16,010 bases of DNA from Mesotoga sp. GTDB taxonomy: Bacteria; Thermotogota; Thermotogae; Petrotogales; Kosmotogaceae. Numbering within the stretch: position 1 is the stretch's first letter; every line of letters begins with the position of its first letter. The notes under the pieces were generated by a model. The model had not been told where the DNA came from. It was given only the letters and a program-made list of their open reading frames with translations, and did not search any database. Location: NCBI GenBank assembly GCA_011620045.1, contig WOZY01000088.1, positions 1-16,010 on the forward strand. Direction: 5' to 3'. The position numbers and the translations under genes were made by a program. Shown here in pieces: positions 6,683 to 13,845 of this stretch.

Positions 6683-7932
6683 TTCATGTAATCTCCGACT
6701 ATCCTCTTGAATTCGTCAAGTTCGAGGACCGCGTTTCTTATTCGTCCTTCCTTTCGCACGATTTCCGTCAGTTCTTCAAGCTGGTCTTCGCTCGCCTCTA
6801 TACCCAATCTCTTCAGCCAGTATTTTATGCTTGCCTGGCCGCTGAAGGCACCGAGCTTCACGTCTATCTCGCCCATTCCTACAAGCGAAGGAAGGTACGG
6901 GGTCATGGCGGCGTTAATCCCGGCCGCATTCAACTTGTCGATTGCGTCAACGACGATGCCCGATTCGACCCAGAAGAGGCGCTTCCCAACGACCGGCTTG
7001 TTGTTCGCCACCTGGATTTTCGAAATATCCTCGACCAGTCGCGAAGTGTATCCTATCTTCGTCAGATCGACTCCAGTATCTATCCCCATCAGGAGTTTCA
7101 GGCCGGCGGCAACCTCTTCAGTAGCTACGTTGCCCGTCCTTTCGCCAAGCCCGTTGATCGAGCTGTGAATGCCTGATACACCGGCTCTTACAGCGGCAAA
7201 AACCGATCCCATTGCCAGACCGAATTCATTGTGGGCGTGGAATTCGAGCGGGATGTCCGGGATGGCCTTTCTAAGCTCAGTGAAGATGAACTCGATTGCA
7301 AACGGAGAGGCGACTCCAAAACTGTCTACGAAGACAATACTCTCCGGTCTTGCTTGCTTTGCCACTTCTGTGAAGACTTTCAGGACATAATCAGGGGTCG
7401 ATCTTGTTGTGTCCCAGCCCATGAATGTCGGCTTCATGCCCTGTTCCTTCGCATAGAGAATTGCTGAAATTATTCTGTCAATGAGTTTTTCTGGAGACAC
7501 ACCGTAGACAAGCTCGTTATCGTATGGATTTACCGCGTGTTCAACCACTACTCGTGTGGCGCCGCAATCGGCAGATTCATCTATATCCTTCTTCAAAGAC
7601 CTTGCGAACGGAACGATTTCAGAATCGAGGTTCATGTCAACGAGTCTACGTATCGCCCTCTTGTTCTCGTCGGAGACTACCGGCATTCCGACCTCAATGG
7701 ATTTCACACCCAAATCATTCAACGCAACTCCGATTCTCACCCTTTGATCCTCGCTCCAGGTAAGACCACAAGTCTGTTCTCCATCTCTCAGCGTAACGTC
7801 GTGTATGTAGATACTGTCTCTTGCGTTTTCTCCCCGGATTTCTCTCTCATAGTTGAGAGGACTTACCCAGCGTGATTCATCGAAGTATGGTGTTCCATTT
7901 AACTTCATGTAGTCAAGATCTTTCGGTTTCAT
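6679..7932 (-). CDS. DRE-TIM metallolyase of the LeuA/homocitrate/citramalate synthase family
   Basis: A 417-residue member of the HMGL-like TIM barrel family, which forms or breaks a carbon-carbon bond between an acyl-CoA and a 2-oxoacid using a divalent metal. The signature DVTLRDGEQ (45-53) has metal ligand Asp50, EFHAHNEFGLA (230-240) gives His232 and His234, and SINGLGERTGN (258-268) is the conserved glycine-rich loop. About 40 residues precede the barrel, including WVSPLNYE. The C-terminal part after the barrel (roughly from 300) is about 115 residues and does not leave room for the complete LeuA regulatory domain of about 500-residue 2-isopropylmalate synthases. No leuBCD or lysine genes are nearby, so leucine biosynthesis is unlikely. 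SD AAGGAGG lies seven bases before the ATG, which overlaps the larA TGA. Substrate and direction unknown; next to ptb-buk, a cleaving role is an inference. Confidence 0.87.
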   Translation of the reverse strand: MKPKDLDYMKLNGTPYFDESRWVSPLNYEREIRGENARDSIYIHDVTLRDGEQTCGLTWSEDQRVRIGVALNDLGVKSIEVGMPVVSDENKRAIRRLVDMNLDSEIVPFARSLKKDIDESADCGATRVVVEHAVNPYDNELVYGVSPEKLIDRIISAILYAKEQGMKPTFMGWDTTRSTPDYVLKVFTEVAKQARPESIVFVDSFGVASPFAIEFIFTELRKAIPDIPLEFHAHNEFGLAMGSVFAAVRAGVSGIHSSINGLGERTGNVATEEVAAGLKLLMGIDTGVDLTKIGYTSRLVEDISKIQVANNKPVVGKRLFWVESGIVVDAIDKLNAAGINAAMTPYLPSLVGMGEIDVKLGAFSGQASIKYWLKRLGIEASEDQLEELTEIVRKEGRIRNAVLELDEFKRIVGDYMK

Positions 7933-9179
7933 AATTGTGCCTCCTTATTCGATATTTCCGGCAAGACAAGTGAGTTCTGAAGAACCGCAATGCTTTTGCC
8001 GGCCGTGGCCACCCGGTCAACAACCGATTGAATATCTGGATGGACCTTTAAACCAAGTTCATTGAACTGATCTGCGAATTTAGTGTTGCTCACGATGTGA
8101 ATCCTTTTCTTCTCGATCACTTTCCTTACGGCATAGGCCGCCACATATGCAAGCGGGTCTTCGGTAGTGATCACGTCAAGTCTTTCTAAGATCTTTTCAG
8201 CCTCCATCTTGAGTAATGAGGCAAATAGAGGATGATCGCCAAAGCCTTCATCGAGTGAAGAGACCATCACGATATCTCCTCCATTTCTGGTAACCAGATC
8301 GGAAGTGTACAGCGCTTTGCCGCACTGCCAGAAATCGGTCACAGAGGGGAATGAAGATATCACGGTGACATCTGCTTTTTCCGAGTACTCTCGAAGCAGC
8401 TCTTCTCTCGCCACTTTGACGCCTTCCCTGTGTGCCGTCACGTGATTGCCCGATACACATCCGGCGATTCTTCCCTCGATATCGTAGTAGAAATTAATTA
8501 TGAAATCAAGTCCCACTCGTCTTCCGGTTTCATCTATAAGTTCTCTAAACTCATTGTCAAGAACTCCGACGTCGGCTCTGCTCTTCAGTATAGCCATTCT
8601 GTGTGACTTAAAGACAGTTTCATATGCAGAGACGCCCGGAATCACAATTTTCGCTCCGCCCGACCATCCGGAGAACCTGTGAGGAACGATCGAGCCAACT
8701 CCAACTGTGAGGTCAGCTCCAACCGCTTCGTTTATCTTAATCGGTACTCCAAGGAATTCTCCATAGTCTTTCATCCTGCTGGTTGCTTCTGCATCGTGCT
8801 GGATGATTTTAGTATCCCGAGAAAAACTTCCGAACTTCTCGCTTAGCTCTTCAGCCGTCATCTGTCTGTGAGTCCCAGTCGCGACAAGCAAGGAAACTTT
8901 GCTCCAGGGAATCTTATTTTCGGCGAAAAGCGATTTCAAGAAAGAGAGAGTCTCAAAAATGGGAGAGTGCCTTGTGTGATCCTCTACGATAAGGACTATC
9001 TCTTTCGCAGATTCCGCAAGCTCCAGGATCGGAGCAGCATCAAACGGCTTCAGTAGCGACTCTCGCAGTGAGCTGCCCTCTCCGCTTCTCTCAGCAGGTG
9101 AGGTCGGAAGAAGTACTCTTCCCGCCGGAACTTCCAGCTGAAGTTTCTCCTTCTCTCTATAGTCAAGCGAAAACTTCAT
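7929..9179 (-). CDS. larA: Nickel-dependent lactate racemase family protein (LarA)
   Basis: A 416-residue LarA-family racemase/epimerase of 2-hydroxyacids that uses the nickel-pincer nucleotide cofactor. The catalytic set known from Lactiplantibacillus LarA is present: DHTR with Asp67 and Arg70, ATGTHR with His104, the signature PHRFSGWSGGAK with His167 and the cofactor-linking Lys177, and ETVFKSHRM with His193. The enzyme should therefore be active if the cofactor is supplied; larB, larC and larE are not in this window. Characterised family members act on lactate, malate, 2-hydroxyglutarate, phenyllactate, gluconate or short aliphatic hydroxyacids, so 'lactate' is only a default. I chose the ATG at 9177-9179, one base after the livF stop with GGTGG upstream; a GTG at 9191 would overlap livF without an SD. 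The 3' end overlaps the DRE-TIM gene by four bases. Confidence 0.9.
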   Translation of the reverse strand: MKFSLDYREKEKLQLEVPAGRVLLPTSPAERSGEGSSLRESLLKPFDAAPILELAESAKEIVLIVEDHTRHSPIFETLSFLKSLFAENKIPWSKVSLLVATGTHRQMTAEELSEKFGSFSRDTKIIQHDAEATSRMKDYGEFLGVPIKINEAVGADLTVGVGSIVPHRFSGWSGGAKIVIPGVSAYETVFKSHRMAILKSRADVGVLDNEFRELIDETGRRVGLDFIINFYYDIEGRIAGCVSGNHVTAHREGVKVAREELLREYSEKADVTVISSFPSVTDFWQCGKALYTSDLVTRNGGDIVMVSSLDEGFGDHPLFASLLKMEAEKILERLDVITTEDPLAYVAAYAVRKVIEKKRIHIVSNTKFADQFNELGLKVHPDIQSVVDRVATAGKSIAVLQNSLVLPEISNKEAQL

Positions 9180-9180
9180 C

Positions 9181-9897
9181 TTACTTACCACCGAAGTACA
9201 TTTCTCGAATTCTCTCGTCGCTCTTCACTTCATCAACAGAGCCTTCAAGTTTTATTTGACCTTGTGACACGATGTAGACTCTGTCGCTCATCGGAAGCGA
9301 GAGCTTTGCGTTCTGTTCCACGATCAACATGGTCAGACCCGTATCCTTGACGTAATTCTCCAGAGTCTCGAATATTCTCTTCACAATAACAGGAGCCAAT
9401 CCCATGGAAGGTTCGTCTATCATCATAATCAGTGGGTCTGAAACGATGCCCCTTCCAATTGCAAGCATCTGTTGCTCTCCCCCGGAGAGCGTGCCGGCCA
9501 TCTGGTTTTTCCGAGACTTCAGTTCCGAGAAAAGCTCATAGACTTTCTCGATGTTTGGGCGAGCCTTTGCGAGTCCGATTCTCGTGGCAGCCACTTCAAG
9601 GTTTTCCTGAACGGAGAGTTCCGGGAAAACCTGTCTTCCTTCAGGAACGTGAATAACCCCGAGTCTTGTTATCTTGTGTGGGGGAAGATGCTGGATCTCT
9701 TCTCCGTTCAAAAGGACCTTGCTTCCGGGTTCAGAAGATACAAGTCCTGAGATGATCTTCAGAAGAGTCGTCTTTCCCGCTCCATTAGGACCGAGCACGG
9801 AGACGACTTCTCCTTTTGAGGCCTTTATTGATACTTTTCTGAGAGCGGGAACCTCGTTATATGAAACTGAGAGATCACGGGTTTCAAGCAAAAACAT
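9181..9897 (-). CDS. livF: Branched-chain amino acid-type ABC transporter ATP-binding protein LivF
   Basis: A 238-residue ATPase subunit of a HAAT-family importer. Walker A GPNGAGKT is at 36-43, the signature TLSGGEQQ at 136-143 and Walker B LIMMIDEP at 156-163, followed by the typical SMGLAP and IVEQNA (switch His replaced by Gln-Asn, as is usual for LivF). It pairs with LivG on the cytoplasmic side of LivH/LivM. I chose the ATG at 9895-9897, with GGGAGG seven bases upstream; an in-frame TTG two codons earlier sits too close to that SD. Two bases separate it from the livG stop, and larA begins one base after its own stop, joining transporter and catabolic genes into one unit. Confidence 0.95.
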   Translation of the reverse strand: MFLLETRDLSVSYNEVPALRKVSIKASKGEVVSVLGPNGAGKTTLLKIISGLVSSEPGSKVLLNGEEIQHLPPHKITRLGVIHVPEGRQVFPELSVQENLEVAATRIGLAKARPNIEKVYELFSELKSRKNQMAGTLSGGEQQMLAIGRGIVSDPLIMMIDEPSMGLAPVIVKRIFETLENYVKDTGLTMLIVEQNAKLSLPMSDRVYIVSQGQIKLEGSVDEVKSDERIREMYFGGK

Positions 9898-9899
9898 AA

Positions 9900-10658
9900 T
9901 CAATCCTCCCCCAGATAGGCTTTGAGAACTAGCGGGTCCTTTTCGATATCATCGAATTTTCCCTTGGCAATCACCTGACCAAAGTTAAGAACATAGACCC
10001 AGTCTGCAACGGCCTTGATAAAGTCCATAGTGTGTTCCACAAGAAGAATCGTAATTCCTCTTTCTTTGAGAATCATCATCAGGTCCATTATCACTTTGAA
10101 TTCGTCTCTGGTCATTCCGGCAGCAGGTTCGTCCAGGAACATCAGCTGAGGTTCGAGTGCAAGAGCTCTTGCGATTTCCAGACAACGCCGTAATCCATAT
10201 GCCATACCTGTCGGAGAGTCGTATGCCCTATCTTCAAGGCCCACGAGCTTCAGAAGTTCCATAGCCTTCTCTTTGTTTTCTTTTTCTTCTTTTCTGAATT
10301 TGGGAGTGCCGAGAACTACGCTCATAGGGCCGGACTTGTAAAAGGGTTTTCTGGCTACAAGAACGTTCTCAATCACTGAGAGATTCTCGAAAAGCCTTAT
10401 CTTCTGGAAGGTCCTCGCAATACCCAACCTGCTTATCTTGTTTATATCCATTCCCGATATGTCCTGATCCTTGAAGTAGACCTTTCCGCTGGTAATAGGG
10501 TGTACTCCCGTTGCAACATTTATGAATGTCGTTTTGCCCGATCCGTTGGGACCGATTAAGGCTGTGATCTGCCCTTTGGGAATTCCAATCGACAGATTAT
10601 CGTTTGCCACGACTCCACCGAATCTCTTGGTCATGTTTTCAGTTCTGAGTATGTCCAT
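9900..10658 (-). CDS. livG: Branched-chain amino acid-type ABC transporter ATP-binding protein LivG
   Basis: A 252-residue ATPase subunit. Walker A GPNGSGKT is at 36-43, the Q-loop Gln is in ARTFQKIRLFENL (Gln85), Walker B LMFLDEPAAGM gives Asp176-Glu177, and VEHTMDFI holds the switch His. The ABC signature is unusual: where the family has LSYGQQRRLEIARAL or a close variant, this protein reads MAYGLRRCLEIARAL (152-166), so the conserved Gln is Arg and the following Arg is Cys. The rest is intact, so I treat it as functional. The ATG at 10656-10658 has AGGTGG about seven bases upstream and follows the livM stop by 12 nt. Confidence 0.95.
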   Translation of the reverse strand: MDILRTENMTKRFGGVVANDNLSIGIPKGQITALIGPNGSGKTTFINVATGVHPITSGKVYFKDQDISGMDINKISRLGIARTFQKIRLFENLSVIENVLVARKPFYKSGPMSVVLGTPKFRKEEKENKEKAMELLKLVGLEDRAYDSPTGMAYGLRRCLEIARALALEPQLMFLDEPAAGMTRDEFKVIMDLMMILKERGITILLVEHTMDFIKAVADWVYVLNFGQVIAKGKFDDIEKDPLVLKAYLGED

Positions 10659-10670
10659 TTTCACCCCACC

Positions 10671-11633
10671 TTACAACGTCTTTGTGTTGCTTCTCTTCAA
10701 TCTGAATATCTTCCTGAAGAGGCTTTCGAGAATGGGCCCAAGTCCCATGGGCACGAATATGATAATCAAAATGACAATTATCGAAGTCACCATGAGATAG
10801 TAGTTTTCCCATCCGCCGAATCTTAGAAATTCTGGAAGAAGAGTAAGACCAATTCCGCCTACGACTCCGCCGCTCATGTGTCTTAAACCACCAACGACCG
10901 CCATTGCGACAAAATTCGATGATTCAAAGAATGTGAATGGTTCCGGTGAGAGAAAGCCTGCCAGATGAGCGTATAGTGCTCCTGCCAGTCCCGCTAGGCC
11001 TGCAGAAAAGCCAAAAGCCGCCATCTTGAGTCTCTTTGTAGAAATTCCACAGGTTTCCGTGGCAACATCATCGTCATTCATTGCAAGCATAGCTCGACCA
11101 AAGTGAGAATGTTTTATACGGTACATAATGAATACCGATACGAAGAGCAGCCCGCCAAAGAGCCAGAAGACCTGCCCGAAAGAAAGCATGTTGTTTCCCA
11201 CCGAGTAGAACGGTATGCCAAAAAAGCCGGACGGTCCGCCGGTTATCGGAGTGAGGTTTATCACAAGCATCCAGACTATCTGTCCGAAAGCGATTGTCAC
11301 AAGAGAAAGGAAGAAAGCCTTGAGCTTGAACGAGGGAATACTTAGAAGAAATCCGGCGACGACGCTGATGACAATTCCCGCAATTACTCCGACTGTGATT
11401 GGCATTCCTAGCTTCACAGTGAAGTAAGCGGAAGTGTAGGCCCCTATTGCGTAGAAACCAGCCTGTCCGAGCGATATCTGGCCGGCGAAACCAGTCAGAA
11501 AGACCAGTCCGGTAGCAAGAATCGCGTGAATAAGAGCTCTGTTCATCAGGTAGAGATGGTACGAATTATTAGTGAAAATGGGAAACAGTACTATGAGTAG
11601 AATTGCCCCGACAACGAATATCAACTTCTTCAT
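10671..11633 (-). CDS. livM: Branched-chain amino acid-type ABC transporter permease LivM
   Basis: A 320-residue inner-membrane permease with about eight to ten hydrophobic segments, starting with a membrane helix at residues 3-20. LivM-type blocks are GLVFLTGFAGQISLGQAGFYAIGAY (about 42-66), the cytoplasmic coupling loop GRAMLAMNDDDVATETCGIST (about 180-200) that contacts the ATPases, and GLAGLAGALYAHLAGFLSPEPF. It forms the translocation channel with LivH. The ATG has a G-rich SD (AGGGGGTG) four bases upstream and follows livH by 10 nt. The C-terminus ends in a basic tail (KIFRLKRSNTK). Confidence 0.93.
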   Translation of the reverse strand: MKKLIFVVGAILLIVLFPIFTNNSYHLYLMNRALIHAILATGLVFLTGFAGQISLGQAGFYAIGAYTSAYFTVKLGMPITVGVIAGIVISVVAGFLLSIPSFKLKAFFLSLVTIAFGQIVWMLVINLTPITGGPSGFFGIPFYSVGNNMLSFGQVFWLFGGLLFVSVFIMYRIKHSHFGRAMLAMNDDDVATETCGISTKRLKMAAFGFSAGLAGLAGALYAHLAGFLSPEPFTFFESSNFVAMAVVGGLRHMSGGVVGGIGLTLLPEFLRFGGWENYYLMVTSIIVILIIIFVPMGLGPILESLFRKIFRLKRSNTKTL

Positions 11634-11643
11634 CTTGCACCCC

Positions 11644-12534
11644 CTATATCTTCTTTCTCTTCCAGTTGAATATTCCGGAAGGTTTCAGTATCAGAACGGC
11701 TACAAGAACCGAGAAGGATATTATGTCTCTGTACGTAGAGGATATATAGAGGGTTGAAAAGTTCTCCAGGAGGCCAAGAGATATTCCTCCGAGTATCGTT
11801 CCGTAAGGATTGGTCAATCCTCCAAGTACGGCCGAAGCAAAGCCTTTAACCCCTATCGAGCCTCCTCCAAGTTCTAGAGACACGAAGTAGATGGGTGCAA
11901 GGAGTATTCCGGCGATTCCCACGACGACTGTCGCCATAATGAAGGATAGAGAGGTCGTTACCTTCACGTCAATTCCCATGAGAGCTGCCGCTTCCCTGTT
12001 CTGAGCAGCTGCACGGAATGATTTTCCAATAAGCGTTTTGTTCAGTATGAAATAGATGAAAACCATCAGTATTGCAATTACGAGATAGATGTTCAAGTAG
12101 AGAGAGGGAATTCTTATGCCTCCGAGTGAAATGAAGTCGTTGCTTCCCCCGAATACCGGCGGAAAGGGCTTTGGTAGAGCCCCGTAAACAACAATTATCA
12201 AGTTGAGCCAAAAGGTGCACAGCATAAGCGTGGCGACAACGAATTCGAGACGTCCACCTCCTCGCTTCCTTATGGGCTCATATATAAAGACTCTTAATCC
12301 CAACCCATAGAGTGCTATTACGCCTATAGACAAAACGAAAGAGATGAAAAAACCCAAGTTCAGCTGAGTGTAGAAACTGTAGAACAGATAGGCTCCCAGC
12401 ATCGCCGACGAGATGTTCGCAAAATTTATTCGGGAGATCGTCAGCCAGAGGAAAACTACGCCGAGTCCTACAAGTCCATATGTGGCACCGATTGAAGCCC
12501 CTGAAACTATGTTCTGGAGAATGTCTTGAAGCAT
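11644..12534 (-). CDS. livH: Branched-chain amino acid-type ABC transporter permease LivH
   Basis: A 296-residue inner-membrane permease of the LivH type with multiple hydrophobic segments. Typical features are the N-terminal GASIGATYGLVGLGVVFLWL helix, RINFANISSAMLGAY, the coupling loop GKSFRAAAQNREAAALMGID (about 168-187) and SAVLGGLTNPYGTILGG. The ATG at 12532-12534 has AAGGAG eight bases upstream. It is separated from livK by 65 nt containing a hairpin, which probably sets a lower expression level than livK. The C-terminus ends with a positive KRKK cluster. Confidence 0.93.
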   Translation of the reverse strand: MLQDILQNIVSGASIGATYGLVGLGVVFLWLTISRINFANISSAMLGAYLFYSFYTQLNLGFFISFVLSIGVIALYGLGLRVFIYEPIRKRGGGRLEFVVATLMLCTFWLNLIIVVYGALPKPFPPVFGGSNDFISLGGIRIPSLYLNIYLVIAILMVFIYFILNKTLIGKSFRAAAQNREAAALMGIDVKVTTSLSFIMATVVVGIAGILLAPIYFVSLELGGGSIGVKGFASAVLGGLTNPYGTILGGISLGLLENFSTLYISSTYRDIISFSVLVAVLILKPSGIFNWKRKKI

Positions 12535-12562
12535 TGTTCACACTCCTTGTAAGGAAAGTAAA

Positions 12563-12590
12563 CGGGAGGTAGGCAGAGCGCCCCCTCCCG
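12563..12590 (-). terminator. Intercistronic hairpin after livK (attenuator or mRNA-end stabiliser)
   Basis: Seven perfectly complementary bases, CGGGAGG at 12563-12569 and CCTCCCG at 12584-12590, enclose a 14-nt loop that can form an inner GGC/GCC pairing. On the minus strand the 3' arm is followed by TTTACTTTCC, a short and imperfect T-rich tract. It lies 10 nt past the livK stop. This is the usual place for partial termination or 3'-end protection that lets the binding protein be made in excess over the permeases. The tail is too weak for a strong terminator. Confidence 0.55.
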
Positions 12591-12599
12591 CAAAGAGGC

Positions 12600-13718
12600 T
12601 TAGTACAACTTAGTGATTATCTGCCAGTCTTTTCCGTCGAACTGGGAGATTAGACAGACATTTGTGAAATTATGGTGTTCGTCGCACTTCAGTTCGCCCT
12701 GCACACCAACGATTCTGGCTTCATTTGCAAGGTATTCCGCAAGCTTTGTTCCGTCAGTTCCTACATTTCTTAAAGCATCTGCGAGCAGGTACATTCCGTC
12801 ATAGTAAGCCTGTGCCGGGTCGCTGGGTTCTTTGCCGTCCCATCTGGCCTTGTAAGCTTCAACAAAAGCCTGAACCGCAGGATCGGGATCGACGGGGTTG
12901 AAACCCTGAACAGAATACACACCTACAGCCGCTTCAGGAGCGAGGTCTGTGAATGCGGGAACACCCCATGCAGAGAATCCGATAATGGGCACATCGATCT
13001 GTAACTGTCTAAGCTGGTTAACCGATACTGCTGCTTCAGATTCGTGAGTGAGTCCTATTAGTCCATCGAATCCAGCGTTCTTCAGCTTCAACAACTGCCC
13101 AGTTGCATCCTTGTCCCCTTCTTTGATCTGTTCCATTGCCACTATTTCGATTCCGTACTTCGGGAACTCCTCTTTGGCAACTTCAAGAGCAGCTATACAG
13201 TAGTCGGTTGAGCCGTAGATAATTCCAGGTTTCTCGATTCCAAGAACCTCAACTGCGTATTTTACCAGCTGAATAACCTTGACCTTGTCGTCGGCTCTGA
13301 GTCTGAAGAGGAAATCATTGGGAATAACCGAGTACCTGAATGAAGGAGAAGTCGCTCCGACCAGCATTGGAACCTTTGCCTGCTGTGCCAGTTGGTGAAC
13401 GCCAATGACTGAACTGCTCATGTTCGGTCCAAATACGGCCACAACGTTGTCCTGAAAGAGAGCTCTTCTTATGACATTTGCAGCCGTGCTTGGATTTGCT
13501 GCGTCGTCATACACGATCATTTCGAGCTTATCACCGTTGACTCCGCCTGCAGCGTTGATCTCTTCAAGCGCCAACTGTGCGCCCATCTTGATGTAGTCGC
13601 CAAGAATAGAACCCAGTCCTGTGAATGGTGCAACCAATGCTACCTTGATCGGTGCGCCAAGTGCAGCAACCCCAATTAGCATGACCATTGCGACTACGAG
13701 TACCTTGTTTAACTTCAT
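12600..13718 (-). CDS. livK: Branched-chain amino acid-type ABC transporter substrate-binding protein LivK
   Basis: A 372-residue periplasmic binding protein of the Leu/Ile/Val type (Peripla_BP_6), first gene of the operon. A signal peptide covers about residues 1-21 (Lys3-Lys5, hydrophobic VLVVAMVMLIGVAAL) with cleavage near ALG-AP. There is no lipobox Cys, so the mature protein is soluble in the periplasm/toga space rather than lipid-anchored. The mature start IKVALVAPFTG, the GPNMSSSVI segment (98-105) and GATSPS (121-126) are the family's ligand-contact regions near the hinge. Proteins of this family bind amino acids, amides, aromatic acids and other carboxylates, so the ligand may be the organic acid handled by the downstream enzymes. 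The ATG has GGAGG seven bases upstream. Confidence 0.94.
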   Translation of the reverse strand: MKLNKVLVVAMVMLIGVAALGAPIKVALVAPFTGLGSILGDYIKMGAQLALEEINAAGGVNGDKLEMIVYDDAANPSTAANVIRRALFQDNVVAVFGPNMSSSVIGVHQLAQQAKVPMLVGATSPSFRYSVIPNDFLFRLRADDKVKVIQLVKYAVEVLGIEKPGIIYGSTDYCIAALEVAKEEFPKYGIEIVAMEQIKEGDKDATGQLLKLKNAGFDGLIGLTHESEAAVSVNQLRQLQIDVPIIGFSAWGVPAFTDLAPEAAVGVYSVQGFNPVDPDPAVQAFVEAYKARWDGKEPSDPAQAYYDGMYLLADALRNVGTDGTKLAEYLANEARIVGVQGELKCDEHHNFTNVCLISQFDGKDWQIITKLY

Positions 13719-13747
13719 CCAAACACCTCCATATGCGGGACCGTCGT

Positions 13748-13762
13748 AGAACGCCCCGTTCT
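13748..13762 (-). promoter_or_regulatory. Perfect dyad in the livK leader
   Basis: AGAACG, three bases, then CGTTCT: a six-base perfect inverted repeat 30 nt before the livK start codon and downstream of the proposed transcription start. It could be a small RNA hairpin in the 5' leader or a protein site. The half-site spacing does not fit the Bacillus-type LexA box. Confidence 0.35.
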
Positions 13763-13790
13763 TTGAGAAGAAAGATTAACAAATAATGAA

Positions 13791-13811
13791 CACGATGCAT
13801 TATACATCATG
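13791..13811 (-). promoter_or_regulatory. 21-bp imperfect palindrome covering the liv -10 box (candidate operator)
   Basis: Read on the minus strand, the left arm CATGATGTAT and right arm ATGCATCGTG match in 8 of 10 pairs around a central A, and the TATAAT box sits inside. A regulator bound here would block RNA polymerase. The only regulator gene in the operon is the FadR-type GntR protein, a dimer that would need such a dyad. The link between the two is inference. Confidence 0.45.
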
Positions 13812-13845
13812 CAAAGTGTACCATCTCTTTCGTGCAGATCGTCAA
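13799..13845 (-). promoter_or_regulatory. Candidate promoter of the liv-lar-buk operon
   Basis: A perfect TATAAT occurs on the minus strand at 13799-13804. At a 17-bp spacing the -35 region (13822-13827) is poor (GAGATG), so the promoter may need an activator. A second possible pair is TTGACG (13840-13845) with TACACT (13815-13820) at a long 19-bp spacing. Use of the first would give a leader of about 74 nt. No other promoter-like site was seen ahead of the operon genes. Confidence 0.45.

Noticed and set aside
6679..7932. Annotation of the DRE-TIM gene as leuA for leucine biosynthesis
   Set aside because: No leuBCD nearby, no complete regulatory domain, and it is embedded in a transporter/kinase operon.
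12563..12590. Strong Rho-independent terminator ending a livK-only transcript
   Set aside because: The T tract is short and interrupted, livH has no promoter of its own that I can see, and its SD follows at once; partial termination or stabilisation fits better.
13748..13762. Possible LexA box in the livK leader (GAAC...GTTC)
   Set aside because: Half-sites are five bases apart instead of four and flanking bases do not fit; no DNA-damage gene follows.
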